A stretch of 7,088 bases of DNA, taken from assembly GCA_016234985.1 (NCBI GenBank), contig JACRNK010000038.1, forward strand, positions 1-7,088. Reading direction: 5' to 3'. The notes under the pieces were generated by a model. That model was not told where the DNA came from. It ran no database searches and was given only the letters and a program-made list of their open reading frames with translations. Of the stretch, positions 1-5,537 are shown piece by piece (the stretch's first letter is position 1; the number at the start of each line of letters is the position of its first letter). Source of the stretch: Deltaproteobacteria bacterium (GTDB lineage Bacteria; Desulfobacterota; GWC2-55-46; UBA9637). Position numbers and translations under genes: made by a program.

Positions 1-421
1 CTTTCCCGTTTAAAGGCATAACGGGACAAGTCTTTTCAACTGAAACTATTGTTGTGTTTCTCAAAACAGTTAAATCCGGCTCATTGTAACACAAGGAATT
101 TAAAACTGAAAGCAGGTCTTCTCTTGAATAGGGGAGGACATAAACAAGCCCCATCTTTTTAATCGTCTTTTGAGGCGACAGCTTATTTAAAAGCGCGGCT
201 ATCTCGCTCGTAATCCCCTTATTTAATGCCACGGTTGGAAAGGCATCGCCGTTCAGATACAAACCGCATATATACTGAAACAATCCTGAATACCCGACCC
301 CGCCTAAAAAACCATCTCTCTCTATCAGGAGGACGCCAGCGCCGCTGCGGCCCGCTGTCACGGCAGCCGCCACACCTGATACGCCGCCGCCTGCGACAAG
401 AATGTCATAAGAACTATTCAT
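1..421 (-). CDS. FAD-dependent oxidoreductase, N-terminal part (runs off the left edge)
   Basis: The first 140 residues are visible; the rest lies beyond base 1. The protein opens with a dinucleotide-binding Rossmann fold: strand DILVAGGGVSG with G11, G13 and G16 as the GxGxxG glycines, then E34 in LLIERDGFLGG, which would bind the adenine ribose of FAD. The GFLGG stretch right after that glutamate is typical of the FAD_oxidored family (PF12831). The ATG at 419-421 lies inside the end of the upstream acyltransferase gene; the two overlap in ATGAATAG, so translation is probably coupled. No clear Shine-Dalgarno sequence precedes it, in keeping with coupling. In this setting it could oxidise or desaturate an acyl chain bound to the carrier protein or released from it, but substrate and product cannot be read from the sequence. 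The cofactor fold is secure; the role is inference. Confidence 0.85.
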   Translation of the reverse strand, partial: MNSSYDILVAGGGVSGVAAAVTAGRSGAGVLLIERDGFLGGVGYSGLFQYICGLYLNGDAFPTVALNKGITSEIAALLNKLSPQKTIKKMGLVYVLPYSREDLLSVLNSLCYNEPDLTVLRNTTIVSVEKTCPVMPLNGK

Positions 422-1748
422 TGTGTTTAACTTGTGCCAATCTTTTTTTTATGTCCGTTTCCAGCATAGCCACCTCATCATCCTGAATTAACTCTTCCAG
501 ATATGAGATTACAAGGTTTAGTTGCCCGTTAAAATAGTTAAAAAAGAAACCAAGTCCAGGTGGAACCGGGACACGCGGCATGTGAAAGATATTTTCAACT
601 TTCTCCCCTATGAATTCAGATGAGAGGTAGGAGCTTTTGCCCAGGTGAGAAAAGATAAAAGAGGCTGTCTTTCCTTTAAATGGAAGACGCAGCAGCCTTC
701 CAAGAACAGGCCGCGGCGCAATGCGGGTCAGGAAGCTTGCCTCTGCAAGGTCTTTTGGAAAACCTGACTTTACCTGCTCATACATCTGCTGTTTAATAGA
801 GTTTATCAACCCCTTAAGATTATCCATATTGCCGGAGCTTATCTGAAAAAAGAGATAAGACACATGATTGAAAAACAATTCCTGCTTTATATCTTTGCCT
901 GCCCTCATGTCAACGGAAACAGGGATTAAAAAGCTGGAAACGGACAACCCCCTCTTTTTAAAAAGGCCGCTCACAGCTTGTATGACATTTGCAAGCAGAT
1001 AAGGCATTTCCATTAGATATCCGGCCTCTCTGCAGGCATTGTCATAAATAAGTTCGGTTTCCTTCAAGTCAAAGGTAATTATCTTGAATCCAAAGCCCCT
1101 GTTTTTCCCAATGGGAATTGGCAGAGAGTCAGGCGTTATTCCGGACAGGGCTATAAACTTGCGGTTGACATTCCTCCCTGCATAAAATTTCTTCATCCAC
1201 TCGGACAACCCTGATGGCGATGACAAACGAATGTCTTGCAAAACGTGCGGGGCGTTGCTTTCAGTCAGATATTGCTGAAACAGATTAAGGAATGCCTCTG
1301 CGCCGCGCGCATCCAAGAGGCGGTGGTCAAAGGCCATTGCCAAAAAAGCCTGCTTGCCTGCGATGATGAGATTAAACGATATATGTTCGTTTTCATTCTT
1401 AAACGGCCTGTTTGCGCTCTTTTCAAGCAATAGCCTTATGCCGGACGGGTTCTCCACATGGCTGACTTTAATGTCTAAATCTTCTTTTGTGTTTTGCGGT
1501 ATCCGCCAGTAGGGGGCAAGATTATAAGCGCGGGCTATATTCCCGCACAACACAGGAAGCTCTTTTGCAAATCTGCGTAAGCTGTCTTCAATCAACTGAT
1601 GGTCTGCCGCAAAGCCCAAGATAAAAACAACCTGCGACATATTCCCGCTGCAGGTTGCCTTTTTCATCATATAATCAAGGGCGCTGATTACCCAGTCTGA
1701 GCCTGACAGATAATATTTATTTTTAGACAAAGAAGAAACAAACCTCAC
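414..1748 (-). CDS. Condensation-domain-like acyltransferase
   Basis: This 444-residue protein has the size and layout of a stand-alone condensation/acyltransferase of the CoA-dependent acyltransferase superfamily (NRPS condensation, PapA, WES and BAHD relatives). The N-terminus shows LSGSDW near residue 14 and VVFILGF near 40. The active-site motif is FDHRLLDARG, with H142 and D146 as the HxxxD pair; the usual first His of HHxxxDG is an Asp (D141). The C-terminal part has a PPGLGFFFNYFNGQLNL stretch typical of the second half of the fold. Such enzymes move an acyl chain from a carrier protein or CoA to an alcohol or amine; the carrier protein encoded just upstream is the obvious donor. The start is uncertain: GTG at 1746-1748 is the first usable start after an in-frame TAA, and it has no good ribosome binding site, probably because a repeat element sits directly in front of it. 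An internal ATG at residue 27 would cut into the conserved N-terminus. Confidence 0.8.
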   Translation of the reverse strand: MRFVSSLSKNKYYLSGSDWVISALDYMMKKATCSGNMSQVVFILGFAADHQLIEDSLRRFAKELPVLCGNIARAYNLAPYWRIPQNTKEDLDIKVSHVENPSGIRLLLEKSANRPFKNENEHISFNLIIAGKQAFLAMAFDHRLLDARGAEAFLNLFQQYLTESNAPHVLQDIRLSSPSGLSEWMKKFYAGRNVNRKFIALSGITPDSLPIPIGKNRGFGFKIITFDLKETELIYDNACREAGYLMEMPYLLANVIQAVSGLFKKRGLSVSSFLIPVSVDMRAGKDIKQELFFNHVSYLFFQISSGNMDNLKGLINSIKQQMYEQVKSGFPKDLAEASFLTRIAPRPVLGRLLRLPFKGKTASFIFSHLGKSSYLSSEFIGEKVENIFHMPRVPVPPGLGFFFNYFNGQLNLVISYLEELIQDDEVAMLETDIKKRLAQVKHNE

Positions 1749-1749
1749 A

Positions 1750-1920
1750 CTAAGGGTCTCATAATAGAGTAGACATTAAACTATAATGGATTCGTAAAAG
1801 AATTATTCCGTCATTCCGGCGAAAGCCGGAATCCAGTCTTTCCAGCAAGTTATAAACTATCTGGACTCCGGTTTTCACCGGAGTGACGACTTTAAATAAA
1901 TACTATTTTGAGACAGTTAG
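1750..1920. repeat. MITE-like element, copy 1
   Basis: A non-coding 171-base unit. The outer ends are imperfect 18-base inverted repeats: CTAAGGGTCTCATAATAG at 1750-1767 against CTATTTTGAGACAGTTAG at 1903-1920, with three mismatches. Inside them are two 27-base inverted arms, 1810-1836 and 1861-1887, of the GTCATTCCGG type. Each arm folds into its own hairpin (loops GAAA and TTTC). No open reading frame of note is present, so it would depend on a transposase elsewhere. It fills nearly all the space between the acyl carrier protein stop (1924) and the acyltransferase start (1748). No target-site duplication is clear. A related unit in the opposite orientation lies at about 5538-5719. Confidence 0.75.
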
Positions 1921-1923
1921 TAA

Positions 1924-2166
1924 CTAAAGCCTCTTGCTGATAAAAGCGGCCAAAGAATGAATCGTCTCAAAATCCTTTTTTGTCAGGTCCGTTTCTATGA
2001 GCTGTAATTTGAAGGCCTTTTCTATAAATACAAGCGCCTCAACAAACCCGAGAGAGTCAATCCCCAATTTATGAAAGGGCATATCCACGGCAATAGAGGA
2101 TTTATCCCTGGATGTTATGGATGCAATTCCCTGAACCAGCCTGTCTTCAATTTCTTTCGATGTCAT
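1924..2166 (-). CDS. Acyl carrier protein
   Basis: An 80-residue carrier protein of normal family length. It has the phosphopantetheine attachment motif LGIDSLGFVE; S38 is the serine that would carry the 4'-phosphopantetheine arm. The surrounding helices match the four-helix ACP fold: helix 1 at about residues 3-17, helix 2 after S38, and a final helix IHSLAAFISKRL. It acts in the cytoplasm, presenting acyl chains as thioesters to partner enzymes. Its neighbours fit: an acyltransferase and an oxidoreductase lie downstream on the same strand, and a ketosynthase-like gene lies at the right edge. It is not accompanied by fabD, fabG or fabF, so it is probably a dedicated carrier of a secondary pathway, not the housekeeping AcpP. 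The ATG has only a weak AAAGGA about 11 bases upstream. The stop codon lies just 3 bases outside the mobile repeat at 1750-1920. Confidence 0.9.
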   Translation of the reverse strand: MTSKEIEDRLVQGIASITSRDKSSIAVDMPFHKLGIDSLGFVEALVFIEKAFKLQLIETDLTKKDFETIHSLAAFISKRL

Positions 2167-2228
2167 TTTTTAAACAGTCCTTTCTGTTTTATTGCAACAG
2201 CAATCAAATAAGTGCTCCTCAGGAAACT

Positions 2229-2328
2229 CCCTCCCCTTCAAGGGGAGGGTAGGGGTGGGGATGGGGTAAAGGTTTAAATGCTTGCTCTAACCCCACCCTC
2301 ACCCTAACCCTCTCCCTGAGGGAGAGGG
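2229..2328. repeat. G/C-skewed double-hairpin repeat (CCCTCCCC family)
   Basis: A 100-base non-coding unit made of two 39-base inverted arms, 2229-2267 and 2290-2328, separated by 22 bases. The outer half of each arm is a 10-base-pair hairpin with a single-base loop: CCCTCCCCTT with AAGGGGAGGG on the left, and CCCTCTCCCT with AGGGAGAGGG on the right. The inner halves are runs of the GGGGTGGGG type that can pair with each other. The sequence resembles a dispersed repeat that I recall from many environmental bacterial genomes. It sits between the small secreted protein gene and the acyl carrier protein gene, where it could attenuate transcription or protect the mRNA end. Confidence 0.75.
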
Positions 2329-2372
2329 AAATTATCTTATCGGGGATATGCCCCCAACTAATTGTATGCCGG

Positions 2373-2666
2373 CTACTTATCCACTTTTCCGGTGTCATAA
2401 AAGTTTCTAATCTTATCAATCTTCATCAGCTTGTTGCAATCCACCTGGGTTAACCCCACCCCATCCTTATACATCATTTCCGCAAAACAGATGCCGTTAG
2501 TTTGGTCTATTACATACGACATGCAGCCTGTATTGCGGTCGCACCCTATGCTAAAAGATTTTGAGGTAACCTCCTTCTCAATATCAACCTTTTCCAGATT
2601 GCCGCCAGCCATTGCAGGAACAGCGACCAGCATGCCTGCCAAAAACAAAAAGATTATTTTTTTCAT
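2373..2666 (-). CDS. Small secreted protein with four cysteines (unknown function)
   Basis: A 97-residue protein that I do not recognise. It begins with a clear Sec signal peptide: MKK, a hydrophobic stretch IIFLFLAGMLVAV, and a PAMA cleavage site, so the mature protein would start at about G21 and be periplasmic. The mature part is only about 77 residues and contains four cysteines (C42, C48, C60, C77), enough for two disulfides. The C-terminus is charged (DKIRNFYDTGKVDK). The ATG at 2664-2666 is chosen over an in-frame start 21 bases upstream because AAAGGAGG lies just in front of it and the signal peptide starts there. It is the next gene after the broken caspase lipoprotein and lies between two hairpin repeats. 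A role linked to the envelope proteins nearby is possible but unproven. Confidence 0.75.
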   Translation of the reverse strand: MKKIIFLFLAGMLVAVPAMAGGNLEKVDIEKEVTSKSFSIGCDRNTGCMSYVIDQTNGICFAEMMYKDGVGLTQVDCNKLMKIDKIRNFYDTGKVDK

Positions 2667-2670
2667 AATG

Positions 2671-2678
2671 CCTCCTTT
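2671..2678 (-). promoter_or_regulatory. Ribosome binding site of the small secreted protein
   Basis: Minus-strand AAAGGAGG lies four bases upstream of the ATG at 2664-2666. It sets the start at the signal peptide and not at the in-frame start at 2687. Confidence 0.8.
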
Positions 2679-2683
2679 AAATA

Positions 2684-2737
2684 TCAAGGCTAAAGCCTTG
2701 AGTTACAATATTTGGTAACTCAAACCTTTAGGTTTGA
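2684..2737. repeat. Two-hairpin palindromic repeat
   Basis: A 54-base unit with nested symmetry. The left hairpin is TCAAGGC-TAAA-GCCTTGA (2684-2701); the right hairpin is TCAAACC-TTTA-GGTTTGA (2720-2737). Between them GTTAC (2702-2706) and GTAAC (2715-2719) can pair, so the whole unit may fold as a cruciform or as two hairpins on a short stem. It fills the gap between the caspase stop codon (2748) and the ribosome binding site of the small secreted protein. No T-run follows either hairpin, so it is not a classic intrinsic terminator. It may be a REP-like element that affects mRNA stability or termination. Confidence 0.7.
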
Positions 2738-2747
2738 AGTTTTCATT

Positions 2748-3272
2748 TCACTTCCTCAGCCCAAATCTTCCATTTAATTTCTCAACATCAGGGCTTATGC
2801 TTGGGCTTTGCTGAACATTCAATTCCTTTGCCTCGTTTTCAACCAGCGGCTTAATATACTCGTAAATTTCCGCGATGTCTTTCTTGCCATCCTTCAAAGC
2901 CTTGAGGAAATAATAGGTAAAGACACCATGCCCTTTTTCAGGCGATGATGTGCTTATCTGTGTCCCCTGTGTTGCAGAAAGAACCGCCATGTTTGACGAA
3001 AGCGCAGACACATCTGCCATCATCACCAGAGGTCTTGCGCCCTTTGCCAGAACGCTTCTGCCGCCTGCGCCTGAAAAGCAGGAATCAAGAAGCACAACAA
3101 CCTCTGCAACTTGCAGTTTGCCAAGTTTATCGTAAAGCCTTTTCAATGGATAACCTGTAACCTCAAGATAATTCGGGTCGCCGTCAAATGGGACAATATA
3201 GGCGTCTCCTGTTTTTGGTTCAGGGGCGCCGTGTCCTGAATAATAGACAATCACCCTGCTGTCTTTTTTCAC
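2748..3272 (-). CDS. Caspase-like (peptidase C14) domain, C-terminal fragment of a broken gene
   Basis: This 174-residue frame holds most of a caspase/metacaspase catalytic domain: VIVYYSGHG with the catalytic His (H14), then VVLLDSCFSGAGG with the catalytic Cys (C65). It ends at a regular C-terminus (SISPDVEKLNGRFGLRK). The fold cannot be complete: the first strand and nucleotide-flavoured opening of the domain (AVVIGVEKYQDLP) are in the upstream frame, and about 40 residues normally found between them and this part are missing. Just before the GTG at 3270-3272 the same frame reads IEAWLPNKV, which is the usual lead-in to this region, so the GTG is an internal codon, not the original start. 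The GTG overlaps the upstream TGA (GTGA), so re-initiation cannot be ruled out. Most likely the 3' half of a pseudogene. Confidence 0.8.
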   Translation of the reverse strand: MKKDSRVIVYYSGHGAPEPKTGDAYIVPFDGDPNYLEVTGYPLKRLYDKLGKLQVAEVVVLLDSCFSGAGGRSVLAKGARPLVMMADVSALSSNMAVLSATQGTQISTSSPEKGHGVFTYYFLKALKDGKKDIAEIYEYIKPLVENEAKELNVQQSPSISPDVEKLNGRFGLRK

Positions 3273-4078
3273 CTTGTTGGGAAGCCATGCTTCAATGTGG
3301 AAGAATAATCTGAAGCAGGCAAATCCTGATATTTCTCAACACCTATAACAACTGCCATGTCATTATCTCCCAGTATTTTATCGGTTGCGCCAAAAAAAGG
3401 CTTATCAACATCGGATTTGATGATGGGCAATTCCTTTCCGGACGGCTTTGAAGCTATAGTTTCGGATACTCCTTTTGTAGAAACAAATGTATGAATCTCA
3501 CGTGAAGAAGTTATAACTTTAGCGGCCTCTTGCAAAGCAGCAACTACTGATTCTGCGGCTACACCTCCAGTCGCTTCCAAAAAATCATTCATGGAGTATA
3601 TTTTTTCCACTTTAGGTGAACTTATTATTCCTTCCCATACGGGCATTCCCTTCATATCATAAACAGCAAGTTTAATAGATATTTTTGCAACAGCCCAAGT
3701 TCTTTGGGCGAAAGCTCCTGCATGGTCATACCCGTGCTGAAATTTTTCAACCTTTGGGACGATAATAACATCAATATCTTGCGGATACGGCTTGCCTTTC
3801 ACTAAAACTGCTTTATTAAAAGCAGGGGATAAAATATTAAAAATATTCTTCTTGATCATCTGTCCAAAGGGAAAAGTATATGTTCCATAAATGGATGATT
3901 CGTTTGCTTGTCCAGTGAACGTATAATTTTCCATCTGGTCGGTTATAAGAATTGCCACATTCAATGGTATTTTTTGGACAATGTCAGGCGGGGTTGCAGT
4001 AACATCTACCATAGGGACGTTGTAATGTCCTGCACATCCCACAGTTAAAAATAGCAATAAAAATCCCAATTTTTTCAT
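3269..4078 (-). CDS. Lipoprotein with start of a caspase domain, N-terminal fragment of a broken gene
   Basis: The frame gives 269 residues from the ATG at 4076-4078. It starts with a lipoprotein signal: MKKLGFLLLFLTVGC, with C15 as the lipidated cysteine, so the protein would be anchored in the envelope. Residues of about 20-200 form an envelope domain that I cannot name. Near the end DMAVVIGVEKYQDLPASDYS is the conserved opening of a peptidase C14 domain. After DYS the frame runs into STLKHGFPTR and stops, while the rest of the caspase domain continues in another frame. The ancestral product was therefore a lipoprotein of about 480 residues with a C-terminal caspase domain. GGAGGT upstream of 4078 supports this start over an in-frame start at 4123. 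It lies 31 bases after the PIN toxin gene. Confidence 0.8.
   Translation of the reverse strand: MKKLGFLLLFLTVGCAGHYNVPMVDVTATPPDIVQKIPLNVAILITDQMENYTFTGQANESSIYGTYTFPFGQMIKKNIFNILSPAFNKAVLVKGKPYPQDIDVIIVPKVEKFQHGYDHAGAFAQRTWAVAKISIKLAVYDMKGMPVWEGIISSPKVEKIYSMNDFLEATGGVAAESVVAALQEAAKVITSSREIHTFVSTKGVSETIASKPSGKELPIIKSDVDKPFFGATDKILGDNDMAVVIGVEKYQDLPASDYSSTLKHGFPTR
3296..3304 (-). other. Deletion and frameshift junction in the caspase gene
   Basis: On the minus strand the caspase opening ends at GAT TAT TCT (DYS) and the text resumes, one frame away, at ATT GAA GCA TGG (IEAW). In related caspase-lipoproteins roughly 40 residues normally separate these two points. The junction therefore marks a loss of about 120 bases whose length is not a multiple of three. 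The exact edges cannot be fixed without a homologous DNA sequence. Confidence 0.65.
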
Positions 4079-4084
4079 AACCCC

Positions 4085-4090
4085 ACCTCC
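4085..4090 (-). promoter_or_regulatory. Ribosome binding site of the caspase lipoprotein
   Basis: Minus-strand GGAGGT lies six bases upstream of the ATG at 4076-4078. It supports the start at the lipoprotein signal peptide and not at 4123. Confidence 0.75.
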
Positions 4091-4109
4091 AAATAATTTC
4101 TTCTGCACT

Positions 4110-4613
4110 TTACCTCTTCTCAAACATTGCCTTTAATGCTTCATGAGCCTGCAATAAAATATCTTTTGAAATCCAGAGGGATGTTTTAGAAAGTCTATCA
4201 AGCGCTTTCTTAGATTCCACACAGCTTAAATGACCAACTGCGGCAGACCACAATACTACTCCTAAAGAACCATGCGCTTCCATACCTAAAGAATTAGCCA
4301 GCACTCTTGCCTCTGTGTCGTCAGTTAAAAACCACTTGGGGTTGAGTTTTTTGGCCAGAATAATAGCCTCTGCCTCGCCAAAATCCAGTAACCCTGAAAG
4401 AACTAAAGACTCTGCCTGTTTGATTTCATTTGATGAGAGGGGATCAACCAATATCCACTCTGGTCTTTGTTTCATCCATTGAGGGTCAAATTCATCCAAT
4501 TCAATATCTACCATTTTAGGAATAAAAACCTTGCCAGCCTTTTGAAGTAGTTTTAAAAGCCCTGCTTCTTTCAAATGAATTATTGGTCCTGTATCACAGA
4601 CAACTATGCTCAT
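4110..4613 (-). CDS. PIN-domain toxin (DUF3368-like RNase)
   Basis: A 167-residue PIN-domain protein, probably a metal-dependent RNase toxin. It opens with MSIVVCDTGPIIHL, where D7 is the first acidic ligand. E38 and E41 in VDIELDEFD offer the second; LDFGEAEAI (residues 76-84) and FLTDDTEARVLA (D98, D99) carry the others. The LDFGEAEAI and LTDDTEAR signatures fit the DUF3368 subgroup, and the length is normal for it, so the enzyme looks intact. Its ATG overlaps the stop of the upstream RHH protein gene (ATGA at 4610-4613), the standard arrangement of a toxin made after its antitoxin. The target RNA is unknown. The caspase lipoprotein gene follows after 31 bases, so both may be on one transcript. 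Confidence 0.85.
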   Translation of the reverse strand: MSIVVCDTGPIIHLKEAGLLKLLQKAGKVFIPKMVDIELDEFDPQWMKQRPEWILVDPLSSNEIKQAESLVLSGLLDFGEAEAIILAKKLNPKWFLTDDTEARVLANSLGMEAHGSLGVVLWSAAVGHLSCVESKKALDRLSKTSLWISKDILLQAHEALKAMFEKR

Positions 4614-4813
4614 TTAGCGCCAGCCTTTACTTTCAATGCCCATTCAATATCCTCCTTCATAAACTGCTCCATTAATTTAAGCCGGTTATGCCGGACAAAC
4701 TCCTGTAAAGCAGTTCTCAGCACTTCTGACTCATCAATAAACCACCCGCTTTTTACATAATTTTTAAGCTCTATCCCCAGTTTTTCCGGTAAAGAAATCT
4801 TAACAGTTTTCAT
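4610..4813 (-). CDS. Ribbon-helix-helix antitoxin
   Basis: A 67-residue protein starting MKTVKISLPEKLGIELKNYV: a short basic strand followed by two helices, with SEVLRTALQEFV as the second helix, as in CopG/ParD-type ribbon-helix-helix DNA-binding proteins. The charged C-terminal part (about residues 40-67, RHNRLKLMEQFMKEDIEWALK) would wrap around and block the PIN toxin. It is expected to bind its own operator as a dimer and repress the pair, though I see no obvious operator in the 25 bases upstream. The start at 4811-4813 is preferred to one 15 bases upstream because GGGAGGTG stands five bases before it. Confidence 0.85.
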   Translation of the reverse strand: MKTVKISLPEKLGIELKNYVKSGWFIDESEVLRTALQEFVRHNRLKLMEQFMKEDIEWALKVKAGAK

Positions 4814-4818
4814 CGTCT

Positions 4819-4826
4819 CACCTCCC
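4819..4826 (-). promoter_or_regulatory. Ribosome binding site of the RHH antitoxin
   Basis: Minus-strand GGGAGGTG lies five bases upstream of the ATG at 4811-4813 and inside the short gap after the MNT gene. It fixes the antitoxin start. Confidence 0.75.
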
Positions 4827-4838
4827 ATACATCACTTA

Positions 4839-5168
4839 TTATAAAGCAACTGACAAACCATCTGTTACCACTTCATCTAAAAAACTCCCATCTTCTTTTG
4901 CACTAATCTCATCCTCTGTATATCCCCTTGCCTCTATAGGTTCAAATACCCTTCCTGCAGCCAGACCAAGAATCTCCAGCCGCTCTCTCAAGTTTTTGCC
5001 CCTGAAGTCATTAGAAATGACAATAATATCAATATCACTCCCTTCCCTTGGGTGTCCTTTGGCGTAAGAACCGTAAATCATTATCTTCCCAGGGGTAATT
5101 CCCATATTTTTAAGTTCCTCAACATATCTCTTTATTATTCTTTTAATCTCTTGTCTTCCTTTAGCCAT
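4839..5168 (-). CDS. MNT-type nucleotidyltransferase (partner of HEPN)
   Basis: A 109-residue minimal nucleotidyltransferase of the pol-beta superfamily. The signature IYGSYAKGHPREGSDIDIIV has G33-S34, ten residues, then D45-x-D47, exactly the GSx10DxD pattern that holds metal and nucleotide. E76 or E79 in VFEPIEARGYTEDE may supply the third acid. In known HEPN-MNT modules this partner is the antitoxin, and in characterised cases it attaches AMP to the HEPN toxin to silence it. The key residues are present, so it could be active. The gene begins 34 bases before the HEPN gene ends, with its own AAAGGAGGT inside the HEPN reading frame, and is followed after 25 bases by the RHH antitoxin gene. 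Confidence 0.9.
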   Translation of the reverse strand: MAKGRQEIKRIIKRYVEELKNMGITPGKIMIYGSYAKGHPREGSDIDIIVISNDFRGKNLRERLEILGLAAGRVFEPIEARGYTEDEISAKEDGSFLDEVVTDGLSVAL

Positions 5169-5527
5169 TTTATGACCTCCTTTGTCTTTTCAAGATAGTC
5201 CTTTGCAATCTTCTTGGGATAGACCTCTATTAGTTTTTCAAAATCTTCCGGATAGCGGGTAGGTATACTCGCATTGCTGATGATGGAGATAAAATCATAC
5301 ATCGGTTGAGGCGGATTAACTTCACTGAGTTTTAAGAGGTAGATTAAATTGTGTGTCATGGGCGGTGTTTTTCTTGCAGCCTCTGAAACTATAGCCTTCA
5401 ACATCTTTTCTATAGCAAGGTGGCACATGAAAATAACATAAACACACCGACCCGTCTTAAGCATACACTCTGCTGTTCTCATATCGTATTCTACCATTTG
5501 AAGCCAGTTTTTAGTTTCTTTTCTCAT
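5135..5527 (-). CDS. HEPN-domain protein (toxin of a HEPN-MNT pair)
   Basis: A 130-residue all-helical protein with HEPN (PF05168-type) signatures: NWLQMVEYDMRTAECMLKTG in the first helices, CHLAIEKMLKAIV around residues 35-47, and PPMTHNLIYLLKL around 55-67. R52 and H59 give an Rx6H spacing, which falls within the Rx4-6H pattern linked with HEPN RNase activity, but its position before the THNL motif is not where the catalytic pair lies in HepT/DUF86 proteins, so RNase activity is uncertain. It overlaps and precedes the MNT gene, the usual order for these modules. AAGGTG seven bases before the ATG serves as ribosome binding site. Its upstream region is the mobile repeat at about 5538-5719, so its promoter may lie within that repeat or further upstream. 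Confidence 0.85.
   Translation of the reverse strand: MRKETKNWLQMVEYDMRTAECMLKTGRCVYVIFMCHLAIEKMLKAIVSEAARKTPPMTHNLIYLLKLSEVNPPQPMYDFISIISNASIPTRYPEDFEKLIEVYPKKIAKDYLEKTKEVIKWLKEDKRLKE
5175..5183 (-). promoter_or_regulatory. Ribosome binding site of the MNT gene inside the HEPN gene
   Basis: Minus-strand AAAGGAGGT lies six bases before the ATG at 5166-5168 and within the last codons of the HEPN frame. It shows that the 34-base overlap is real and that the antitoxin gene can be translated well on its own. Confidence 0.8.
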
Positions 5528-5537
5528 AAAGAAACAC

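Noticed and set aside
226..486. Plus-strand open frame of 86 codons opposite the oxidoreductase gene
   Set aside because: It is antisense to the conserved FAD-binding frame, is Arg-rich and low in sense, and matches no family known to me.
2219..2419. A 66-codon minus-strand open frame between the small secreted protein and the ACP genes
   Set aside because: Most of it is a translation of the G/C-skewed repeat (2229-2328) and it overlaps the end of the secreted protein gene; it has no domain and no ribosome binding site.
2684..2737. Intrinsic terminator after the caspase gene
   Set aside because: The hairpins are strong but no T-run follows on the minus strand, and the unit's symmetry fits a REP-like repeat better.
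2431..3160. Several plus-strand frames (2431-2718, 2945-3160, 2950-3135) opposite the secreted protein and caspase genes
   Set aside because: They are antisense shadows of well-supported minus-strand genes and have no signal peptide, domain or good start site.
4078..4123. Longer start for the caspase lipoprotein at 4123
   Set aside because: It would add 15 residues (MRRGKVQKKLFGGGV) before a proper signal peptide and lacks a ribosome binding site; GGAGGT in front of 4078 decides the start.
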